Origin: Isoetes taiwanensis
Lineage: Eukaryota; Streptophyta; Lycopodiopsida; Isoetales; Isoetaceae
Assembly (NCBI GenBank): GCA_021234155.1
Contig: JAJEKV010000033.1
Coordinates: 4,135,454 to 4,199,453 of the forward strand
Direction: 5' to 3'
DNA: 64,000 nt
Under the pieces are notes generated by a model that searched no databases, was not told the origin of the DNA, and saw only the letters and a program-made list of their open reading frames with translations. A program made the translations under genes and the position numbers. Positions within the stretch are counted from its first letter, which is position 1, and each line of letters opens with the position of its first letter. Below, in pieces: positions 10,703 to 20,249 of the stretch.

Positions 10703-12175
10703 ATGGCTGCCCCAAGATTTTCTACACTTCAAGCTACTGCTCCCAAGGATCCGGCTCTTTTTGCATCTGTATCTTTCTTGATGCCCATACCGCCATTCTT
10801 AACAGAATGCCTGTTGACTTTCTAGTTCCCTCCTGCTATCACGATTATGTGGTTGCTCGACGCCACCTCTTCCTTTCGAAGTGGCATGCGGCAGATGGCC
10901 CTGTGGATATTCCCCTGAGCAGTGCAGATTTTCTTCGGATTTGGCCAGAACTCTCCATTGAAGACAAAGGGTTGTGCTGTGCCCTTGTGGTCTTTGATCT
11001 CATACACTGTGCCGATCCAGACTTTATCACCTTCAGAGTGGTTCAGCCCATGGCTTACATATTTCATGATTTCTATCTGGGTGATACACAGGAACACTTT
11101 GGAAATGGGCCACGCCAGCTTTTTCAGGGTGACCCCACTGTGCAATGGGTGCTTCAGGATAACAATCCATATCTTGCGGATCCCGCTCCGGACCCAAACT
11201 CTTCATCGAGTACATGCACGAGGCTTGCCAATCATTTATCTCTCCGGGTAAGCTTAAGGCCTGAACAAATCAGGGAAGTATCTAGGACATCCCGGGATCT
11301 TCCCTATGCACAAATTTATATGCGACACCTCATTGGGTTACAATCGATTACAAGCTCTGTTGGATAGCAAGACGGTCCCCACGGGATGGGATAGCCCTCC
11401 TGTCAACTCTCGGCTCGGCTTCTCTTTGGGATCGTTGGTGTCGGGCTCTTGATCCGGATCTTGTCGATCAATTCGGGAGACCGCTCAGAACCCACCCGCG
11501 GGCATGGTTCCTTCTCCCTATGCTTCCCTGGGCGTACCTCCATGCCCCAGGTTCCTGACTTCTGATTGGCGCCTTCCTTTTTGGACCAAAGTCATGGATG
11601 GTCATGCCGGATGGACTCCACCTCAGATCTCGACGGATCTCCTGTGGGATCCACGTTTTGTTCGCCCCGTTCACATTGGGAAGAAGGTGCCACTCGGATA
11701 CCACCACGAATGGATCTACATTGCTAATGGCGTGGTTGGTAACGCCGATCGCGCTTCATGGTCTTGACACCTTCTTGCGAGAATGCCACCACCTCACCTC
11801 GATCCTTCATCCATCTTCAAGCGAGGATTTTGCGCTGCTCTCAAATGCATTTTGCTAAGCTCCTTAAATCGGGCAAATGTCCCATTTTTCATCGCAATCC
11901 GAATGCCGGTGTCGGTGCCTTTGGCCTCGGACTGTCTCCTCATGGAATGTCGGTTACATTTCTTGAGCGCCCACGCGCCCTTTGAAGACATGGTAGTGCG
12001 GCTCTCGCTTTCTTATTGATGCAGATCCTGCCCTTGGCCAAAACACTCCTCCTGCTCTTCAAACACGCCAGGATCTCATTAGCCAGTACCATAATGGTGC
12101 CCGTCCTCACTCCCGTGAGGATCACTTTCAGACAGATGGCTTCAGCCCTCGAAACACTTCCTCCTTTTTCTTCAC
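10703..12175 (+). pseudogene. ORF3 remnant of gypsy copy 1, internal deletion
   Basis: Begins with the ATG of MAAPRFSTLQA at 10703. After 28 codons (near 10790) it jumps to sequence that in copy 2 lies about 1.5 kb further on (near 54160), and the frame changes. The distal part is open from about 10807 to 11367 (186 codons) with ADFLRIWPELSIEDKGL and ALVVFDLIH, then broken up to 12175. The deleted part includes the plant-transposon-like domain and the coiled coil. Confidence 0.75.
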
Positions 12176-12189
12176 TCACGAGTGTCGTT

Positions 12190-12200
12190 TGGTGGGGGAG
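12190..12200 (+). other. Polypurine tract, gypsy copy 1
   Basis: TGGTGGGGGAG sits immediately upstream of the 3' LTR, the expected site of plus-strand primer formation. The equivalent TGGTGGGGAG precedes the 3' LTR of copy 2. Confidence 0.75.
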
Positions 12201-12787
12201 TGTTAGTCCCAGCCTCTGGTACAGGACTATTCATCACATCTGACAGACCAGGTCAAGCTCAAGGATCCTCAGTCAGCCACGGGTCAGCCATCAAAGGCTC
12301 CGCAGAAGACCAAGCAGCAGACCATGCAGTCAAAGCCTTTGGCCGTCAACAAGAGGCGCCGCTCAGACAAGTGACGGCCCGTCACCGCCCGCGTCAGCGT
12401 CAGCGAGATTCTAGGCACTTCAAGAGGCACCGCCAACATTCCTACAAATCAGGCCTCCTTCCAGGAGTCGGCACCGAGATCAGTCAGAGTGTCTATATTG
12501 GGCCCAAGGCCATTGTACTATATATATGAGTAGAGCTAGCACATGAGTTTTTTAGATGAGTTTTGAGTCTTGTCTCCTTTCGGTTTTCTCTCTATTAAGT
12601 AGAGCTCATGTATGTTCATCATTGATATCAAGGAAGCTTATCATCTTTCTCTCATTTGTTCTGTTTTCTTCTTCTTCTTCTCTTCTTGCAAATCCCGCGT
12701 GACATAGTCCCCCGGACTCTCCTGTTAGATCCACGGGTCCTCACAGAGGGCTGTCTTCCAGGAGTTCCCGAACCCAGACCCCAAACA
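12201..12787 (+). repeat. 3' LTR of gypsy copy 1
   Basis: 587 bp with the same ends as the 5' LTR and its own TATA box near 12517. Most of its differences from the 5' LTR cluster at CAG-type triplets (3' LTR GCAGCAG at 12314, 5' LTR GCGGCC at 3300). Confidence 0.93.
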
Positions 12788-13914
12788 CTGGAACCTAGGT
12801 GGCATGTTTGAGCCACCTTGGCATGTTGGAGCCTAGGTGGCATGTTGGAGCCTAGGCCGCGTGGCATGTTTGAGCCACCTTGGCATGTTTGAGCCACCTT
12901 GGCATGTTGGAGCCACCTTGGCATGTTGGAGCCTAGGTGGCATGTTGGAGCCTAGATGGCATGTTTGAGCCACCTTGGCTTGTTGGAGCCTAGGTGGCAT
13001 GTTGGAGCACACGTGGCATGTTTGAGCCACCTTGGCATGTTTGAGCCACCTTGGCATGTTTGAGCCTAGGTGGCATGTATGATTGGAGCCTAGAAGGCAT
13101 GTTGGAGCCCACGTGCCATGTTTGAGCCACCTTGGCATGTTGGAGCCTAGGTGGCCTTGGAGCCCCGCAATGGCATGTTTGAGCCACCTTGGCATGTTGG
13201 AGCCTAGGTGGCATGTTTGAGCCACCTTGGCATGTTGGAGCCTTGATGGCATGTTTGAGCCACCTTGGCATGTTTGAGCCTAGGTGGCATGTTGGAGCCT
13301 AGGTGGCATGTTTGAGCCACCTTGGCACGCTTGGAGCCTAGGTGGCATGTTGGAGCCCACGTGGCATGTTTGAGCCACCTTGGCATGTTGGAGCCTAGGT
13401 GGCATGTTGGAGCCCGTGTGGCATATTCGAGCCACCTTGGCGTCTAGGTGGCATATTGGAGCCGTGGCATGTTTGAGCCACCTTGGCATGTTAGAGCCTA
13501 GATGGCATTTTGGAGCCCGCCTTGGCATGTTGGAGCCTAGGTGGCATGTTGTGAGCCACCTTGGCATGTTGGAGCCCGCGTGGCATGTTTGAGATACCTG
13601 GGCATGTTTGAGCCTGGGTGGCATGTTGGAGCCTAGGTGACATGTTTGAGCCACCTTGGCATGTTGGAGCCTAGGTGGCATGTTGGAGCCCACGTGGCAT
13701 GTTTGAGCCACCTTGGCATGTTGGAGCCCACATGGCATGTTTGAGCCACCTTGTATTGGAGCCTAGTTAGCATGTTGGAGCCCACGTGGCATGATTGAGC
13801 CACCTTGGCATGTTGGAGCCTAGGTGGCATGTTGGAGTCCACGTGGCATGTTTGAGCCAGCTTGGCATGTTAGAGCCACCTTGGCATGTTATAGTAGGTG
13901 TGGCATGTTTGAGT
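12788..13914. repeat. 19-bp satellite array, block 3
   Basis: Resumes the satellite interrupted at 3186; the first units read CTGGAACCTAGGTGGCATG, a slightly changed monomer. Modules TAGGT, ACCTT, CACGT and CGCGT are mixed. The array decays near 13900 into unrelated sequence. Confidence 0.95.
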
Positions 13915-14109
13915 CCTTCAAGAAATGCCTATATGATGCCAACCCAGTGTCCATCTTTGGTTCTTCATATCAATGTGTCTTCTACAAGTTGCCAAGTGAT
14001 GGATATCTTCAAGTTTCATGCTCTAGAAGCTCACACACACACATGTATGAAGCCAAATGCCAGTGAAGTGTGTCAATTTGTAATGGCATGCAGACAACTT
14101 GGTCATACA

Positions 14110-14430
14110 TGGATTCTTAGAAAACCATAAAAAAACACACCTAAAAAAAACACTACCTTAAAAAACAACACCTTAAAAAAACATCCCTTCAAAAAACCAT
14201 ACCGCCTGAGAAAACAACACATCCTTAAAAAAGAAACTACGCCTCCTTAAGAAACCACACATTCTTAAAAAAAAAAACTACGGCTCCCCAAGAAAAACTA
14301 CAGCATATCCTTGAGAAACCACACTTCCGTATAACTACGTGTAGGTTTTTTTCAAATCTTCAAAAAAACAACCCGTAGTGTGTTTTTACTGTTGTTTTCA
14401 ACTGTGGAACAAATTTTGGGGTTGTAGTGT
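14110..14430. repeat. A-rich degenerate repeat with CACTA-like ends
   Basis: Repeated short blocks of the form CCTTAAAAAAC and AAACTACG fill this stretch, followed by T-rich complementary blocks near 14340-14400. It starts near CACTACCTT (14151) and ends at GGTTGTAGTG (14420-14429), which resemble the ends of CACTA transposons. No TSD was found and no transposase is present, so a small non-autonomous element is only a suggestion. Confidence 0.35.
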
Positions 14431-14544
14431 TGGTGGTGGGTCCTTTCCTTTCTGCTGGTCCACATCGCCCCCTGTCTTATCTGCCCTCTTGTCTTTGCTA
14501 TTGATTGCGGCCATCTCTCTAATTTCCTGACTTGCTCCCTTTCT

Positions 14545-16201
14545 TTTCCCCATTACTCGCAAAACTTCTAGCAGGTGTGCTGGAGAAGAAGTTAACGCAA
14601 TGGGGGGAGGAAGATGGAGTACGTGCAGTTGGCCAGGCAGGTTTTCGCCCTGCCCACTCCACGAGTGATCATATTTTTACTCTCAGAATCCTTATGGAAG
14701 CTAGCCGCAATGCACGACGTGACTTGTATTACTGTTTCGTCGATTTTAAGATGGCATATGACACGGTCCCTCCGGACCTATTGTGGCAACGCTTGCAGGA
14801 GCTACATGTCCCATAGGATTTGCAGAATGCCATCTACCAGCTCTATGACGGAATATATGCCACTTTGCCTGCGTCAGATCACCGGATGAACAACACCATA
14901 GGTGTTAAACAGGGATGCCCGTTATCTCCAATGCTTTTTGGACTCTATATTGACAAGTTGGAGACCTGGATGCAAGAACATGGAGCTGGTGGCCCGCAGT
15001 TGCCAGAGGCATATACAGTAAAACAGTTGCTCTATGCAGACGATCTGGGCTTATTGTCCCATACAGCTAGGAGTATGCAGGAACATTTGGATGCTCTCAG
15101 TCGATTCTGTGACATAGCAGGAATGACCGTCAACCGGCAGAAAACCAAGCTGTTGCCAATCCTGTCTGCGCAGCATGATATTCCAGACTTCTATTACAGA
15201 GGACAAAGGATGGAAGTTGTAAGGACCTTTAAGTATCTGGGAATGGATTTCTCTGCTAACATGCTATGCAAAGCACACCTGTTCTGAGCACTCATGGAAC
15301 CAGTATTGCTGTATGGGGTAGAGGTCTGGGGGCCAGCGGTTAGCAAGGGTACTTGGGATAAGCTAGAGAGGGTACAGAAGGCTTTCCTGACATACGGCCT
15401 AGGCGTCAAGGACATGGTGCCTGATTGCTGTATGAGACTGGCTTTTGGCCCCTGCAGCATTCTGCTATGCGCAGGCACCTTGCTATTTCCATAAGGTTGA
15501 CGGAATGGATGCACAACGTCTTCCTCCCTGGGCTCTGTTATTGGCACAAGGGCCACAACGTCTGAAGAGAGTGTGGCAGGAGCATTGTAGGGGATGGTTT
15601 GCAAGATGGTCCATAGACTATCAACAGATTATGGATATGTCGGATATCGCGGAGCAGGAGCTGCATTTGAATGAGCGCTTTGTTACCTCTCTGTGGGATG
15701 CGCCCACTCTTGCAAAGCCCAAAGCAGAGCACTACCACATGAAGGTTAATCCGTCGCTTGAACATGGCCCCCACCAGTATTTAAAGGCACACATATCTAC
15801 CAAGAAACGGAGAGCTATAGCTACGATAAGGACAGGGTCCCACCATCTCAGAATTGAGACAGGCCGCTGGGGTACGGATGGAGGGCAGGGAATCCCCCGG
15901 CATGAGAGATTATGCCAGTGCTGTCACATGCAGATAGTAGAAGATGAACACCATGCTCTACAGGAATGTCCGGCATATGCACACATCCGAGCAGCTCATG
16001 CCGATCTCAGATGCTCTGAGATAGCAATTCATCAACTGCTGGCTTCGCCAATGGTTGCACGTCTCGCGTCCTGGTTTTTTCGTCCCAGTGGTAGAGACAC
16101 ATTGTACAGGGTTTCTGTGGTTTTCTTTTGTGTTTGGATACTTTCCGATATATTGTATTCACCGTCTCATAGGCCAGTTGGCCTCCGCGTGGACGTTAAA
16201 A
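14545..16201 (+). pseudogene. 5'-truncated non-LTR retrotransposon (LINE) reverse transcriptase
   Basis: Encodes the RT part of a LINE ORF2. RT signatures in order: GFRPAHSTSDH, CFVDFKMAYDTV (first catalytic Asp, near 14738), VKQGCPLSPMLFGLYID, the YADD box at 15033-15044 and FKYLGMDFS. A C-terminal cysteine/histidine cluster follows (RLCQCC to ECPAY, near 15910-15980). In-frame stops occur at 14814 (TAG) and 15285 (TGA), the latter next to an apparent internal deletion, and a frameshift lies near 15450-15490. The endonuclease half is missing, as expected for 5' truncation during target-primed insertion. The 3' end is at CGTGGACGTTAAA. Confidence 0.88.
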
Positions 16202-17087
16202 TATACTTCCTTCTTTCCTTCCTTCCTTTTCCGTTCCCTTCTTCTGCTGTATATGTGTCGTGTATGTCATTTTCCATGTATTGAGTTTGCTATTGTCCCC
16301 ACCTTGATGCCCACCTAGTTTAGTTCCCTGACTCTTTGTGGATCCCCTGGCTCTGCATTGCCATTTAGCCTCCTGTATCTTGATCCCGTTTCGCAGCCTA
16401 GGATCGAATTGCAGAATTCTTTTTGTGCTGCCATATCCCTTAGGATTAGTTTGATGTGTCTGGCTCTGCCCCTTTATTGTTCCGTCTGTACTGCTTTTTA
16501 CTATTATATTGTGATGTTCTTTGAACACGTTCTCCACTATTTTTGCAGTCTCTCGAGGACTCCTCCTTAACTTGCCTCATCGGACCAGAGAGATGTAACC
16601 CAGAGTAGTCTCATAGGGTGAATCCATGAGATTGCATCTCCGGAAGGCTACAATCACGCCATAGCATGTTTCAGCCTATCTGCAAAGTGTGCACAGGAGG
16701 GGCGGATGGAGTGGACTACCCTAGCCATTGTTCTATGGCAGCCAATGCCATTGTCATGACTTTGTCTGTTGATATCCGAAGGCCTTGACTTCAGTTGAAC
16801 CCCCTTGAGTCTGAGCTCGGGTAGAACCTTTATTTCTGATGCATTTGTATGCATATTGATATTATGTGACGTCGTCTGTTGATGGTTGGGCCACCCGTCG
16901 TGGCGGCATATTATTATGTATATTGTTGCTAGGTGCTAACATGTATGTACGCTTATGCTATATAGGATTCCCATAGACGGCGTGGGACGAATGAGACCTC
17001 GTTGTCCTCCACCCGGACACTTGCCCATCATAAGTGGTCCGAGTCAGATGGAAGGCCTTTCCATGGTGATGGAGTCACCATGGGAGA
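16202..17087. other. LINE tail and sequence without genes
   Basis: A CT-rich simple repeat of TTCC units (16206-16250) follows the LINE end. The remainder shows no conserved coding sequence. A short palindrome, CCATGGTGA with TCACCATGG, lies near 17060-17084. Confidence 0.5.
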
Positions 17088-17857
17088 GGAATTTCTCGTA
17101 TTTATATGGTGGAAGCATCATATAGGTTTGGGGAGCGTCATAATGATGATGTCAATATATATGATGATGTTAAAACCCCCATCGGAAGACGTTCTAAATG
17201 AAAGATTTTTAGCATTTTGTTAAAGGTGGCACTGACATGGAAATAGGAGTTTTAATTTTGATTCTAGGGGCCCAAAACCCCCTCAATGCCACTTTATACA
17301 CGTCCATTGAAAAATGCCATATAAAAATTGTTATACACAAAAATAAATAAATAAATAAAATAAAATTAAGTGGCATCGGCTGGGAAAAGTGAGTTTAGAA
17401 TTCGATTCTAAGGACCGAAAACCCCCTCGGCGCTATATTCCGTACAAGGAAAGAAAGAAAAAAATATTACTGGAATTTCCCGTATTTATATAGTGGGAGC
17501 ATCGTATAGATTCGGGGAGCGTCACAATGATGATGTCAATATAGATGATGTTAGAACCCCCTAAAAGCTCCATCGAGAGACGAGAGATGCTCAAGATGAA
17601 AGATTTTTAGCATCTTGTTAAAGGTGGCATTGAAAGGGAAATAAATAGGAGTTTTAAATTCGATTCTAGGGGCTCAAATCCCCCTCAATGCCACTTTATA
17701 CGCGTTCGTTAAAAAATTATCGTATAAAAATTTTTATACACCAAAAAAACAAACTTTTTTTTAAGTGGCGCCGGCTGGGAAAAGCGACTTTAGAATTCGA
17801 TTCTATGGGCCGAAAACCCCCTTGGTGTAGCATTCCGTACAAGGAAAGAAAGAAAAA
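17088..17857. repeat. Tandem duplication, 384-bp unit
   Basis: Two head-to-tail copies (17088-17471 and 17472-17857). Both start GGAATTTC(T/C)CGTATTTATA, contain GATGATGTCAATATA and GTGGC(A/G)(T/C)CGGCTGGGAAAAG, and end in an AAGGAAAGAAAGAAAAAAA tract. They differ by point changes and small indels, so the duplication is not very recent. No coding potential. Confidence 0.85.
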
Positions 17858-17897
17858 AAGTTATAAGAAAGAAAAAAGATTACTATATGCTGCCATA

Positions 17898-18105
17898 GCC
17901 TAGAGACTTGAACCCTTGACCTCCCATCTCTAAGCCATAGTCGCTTACCACTACGCCAAACCTCCTTGAGCTATACTTCTTGTATTTTTTTAATATTTTC
18001 TTTCCTTAGAGCAGTAAACTTCGTTAAAAATTCTATTTTAAGAACTTGAACCCCTGACTTCCTACCACCAAGCCAAACTCTTTACCAATACGATAAGCTT
18101 CCTTT
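17898..18105 (-). mobile_element. Two tRNA-like heads (SINE-like), minus strand
   Basis: Read leftward, 17966-17898 contains an RNA polymerase III A box (TGGCGTAGTGGT) and B box (GGTTCAAGTCT) at tRNA spacing. A second head at 18105-18040 has an A-box-like TCGTATTGGTAAAG and B box GGGTTCAAGTTC. Neither folds into an obvious functional tRNA by eye, and both carry extra sequence, so they look like tRNA-derived SINE promoters in tandem. The 384-bp tandem units lie directly downstream on this strand and could be the SINE body. Confidence 0.45.
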
Positions 18106-18550
18106 AAAGAGGTACACTAATTCCTGTTCTACTTATCCAATAGTAACTGCATTTTTTATTTAACATGGAAGACTTTTGTTTAGCAATCGCCCTTCTTCAA
18201 ATCAATGCTGTGGTGGCGACAAATCTCTCATACTTTGTGCAACCATGGCAAGGTGCAATCACCCTAACAATTATTATCATTCGTACATGGGTTCCGTGAC
18301 CATATTATTGGACCTTAACGATGAGTGATGGAAGGGAACTCGTCTGAGTGAGATAGAAACTTCTAAGTCGGATTCTAATCCACTATCACCTCTGATATTC
18401 TTTAGGTGACAGTAATAATGTTAAATTATCGACATTTTAAACCCAGAGCTTTAAATATTTTTTCCAGCGGATGTTTGGGTAGTGTTTCTCTTTCACCCGC
18501 CATGACTTAATCCACATAAATTCATATGATCTATTATTCGACTCCACATA
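18106..18550. other. No feature recognised
   Basis: AT-rich sequence without conserved coding potential or recognisable repeat structure. Confidence 0.4.
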
Positions 18551-19541
18551 GGGATTTGTATTATCTTAAGACTGAATAGCTGCACCTACTATCACTAACC
18601 ATAGAAGTCTAGATTGAGCGATCTGTATAATCTTAAGATGAATAGCTGCACCTATTGTCACTAACCATAGAAGCCTATCGAGAATAAACACATGATTTAT
18701 GCAGACACCCAAATGTGTAATTATTTATCATGACCAAGCCACTAAACTACGCCTTTGGTCATGGTATAGCATTTAGGATTTAGAGTGGTAACACGTGTAA
18801 TAATAAGCCATGTTTGATGCTCATTATGAAAATAAGCTCTTGCCAAACTGAAATGTTGTTAGTATACGAACAAAAATGACCAAGAAGACAATAAAAATCA
18901 AGGAAAGATTTTTCTAGGGCAAGAAGCATTGTAATTATTTTGCTTGAATGCTTGCACTTAATTAAGAAACGATGATCAAAATCTGAGGATAGTGGCAATC
19001 CAGTCATATAGATTCAGTTTTAGCATAAGAGATTGTATTCTTGGATATTGTTGAACTTAAACAGGAAACCAAACCTGCTGGTGAACTGCAAAGACTATTG
19101 CAATGCATCTATAGACCATACCCGACAGGCACTCTTGAGCTTCGTGAGGAATGGTAAGCAGTGTTGGCACAATATATAGAGTCTGCAGCGGAAACTTGCT
19201 CACATTACTCCCCCAAAATAAAGTATGCATTGCTCCAAACCGAGCTGCGTCCTATTCGATCCAAAGCAAGGGGACAAAGATGCAACCCTCGACGACTTCG
19301 CTGAAGCCAAAGAATGAATTTATAGCCATCGTTTCCTTCATATTCAAGGACTTCATCGGATTAGAGATGCCGTGTCCCTGAAGAAACCTTGTCTGGACAA
19401 TCCAAGGGTAGACAGCAGTTTGGACGGCCGGGACTGGTGCCCCAGTGACATGAATATTCCCAGAGCATCATTGTATAATAATTATATAGGGTTAGATAGA
19501 AAATTTATACTTCTTCTTAGGTTTTTAGAGTTTGTCCCACA
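18551..19541. repeat. Dispersed duplication, copy A
   Basis: Matches two blocks further right: 18551-18931 with 28628-29007, and 18932-19541 with 32343-32952. Copy B carries 3.3 kb between these blocks that copy A lacks. Both contain an internal 68-bp tandem repeat with GAATAGCTGCACCTATTGTC, and an exon-like segment ending in GAGGAATGGTAAGC (near 19140), which could be a splice donor. The source gene is not recognised. Confidence 0.85.
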
Positions 19542-19649
19542 CTCATAAGATATTGAAGGCTTAGACAATCCGTATTCGTATTTATCTCTGTATTTGCATT
19601 CACTTATAAAAGTGTTTTGACCTCAACGACAGAGAGATGCATATGAAGA

Positions 19650-20217
19650 ATGTCGTATACAAGCAGTGGAAGCAGGCATAGAGTCTTTTCGTCCCAGAAT
19701 GAGGAGATTCAGTTGCGGGTTGATCCCATCAACACCGACCTCGACGAACAAATTCATGGCATGCGAGATAAAGTTAAACTTCTAAGAAATGTAAGAGATT
19801 GTTCAATCTAGCTCATGCACAATTCGTAACCTGAAGGATTTTATTTCCGCCAACAGGTTGTGCAAGATATCCAGACTGAAACAAAATACCAGAATGAGCT
19901 ACTCAATGAGCTGGTAGGTTTTTGAATTTCAATTTAGTGACGCAGTGGAATTATTTGTAGACAAGCATGGTCTGCTGCATGGAAATAACATTATCAGGTT
20001 GAACATCATTTTGTACGTAGTTTTTAGACTCGCAACTAACAGAAAGAGCTTCAATTGGTGCCTTTTAGACCACGTAGAGTTATTAAGTTGTTTTTACAGC
20101 AACTTAGGTTAAAAAGCATATTAAGAAGCTACAGAAATCGGGAAATCAGTTCAAAAGCCAAGTAACAAACAGATCTCAACAGGGAAATAACAATGATACT
20201 AGCTTATTTTCACTGAC

Positions 20218-20249
<32 letters not shown>

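Larger units (their letters stand above)
3187..12787 (+). mobile_element. Ty3/gypsy LTR retrotransposon, copy 1
   Basis: Nearly complete element of 9.6 kb with LTRs at 3187-3768 and 12201-12787, both starting TGTTAGTC and ending CCAAACA. The order is gag, protease, RT/RNase H, integrase, antisense ORF, ORF3, which places it in Ty3/gypsy. The protease motif DGGS, the RT motif QDDFSAYS and the extra downstream genes suggest the Tat/Athila side of the plant gypsy tree. It sits inside the satellite; the flanks read GTTGG before and CTGG after, so a 4-5 bp TSD is likely but one base has changed. Most of the gag-pol frame is broken by small indels. Relative to copy 2 it lacks about 1.5 kb of ORF3. 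Confidence 0.93.

Noticed and set aside
17898-17966. Functional tRNA gene
   Set aside because: A and B boxes are present but I could not fit a proper acceptor stem and anticodon arm; it reads better as a SINE head.
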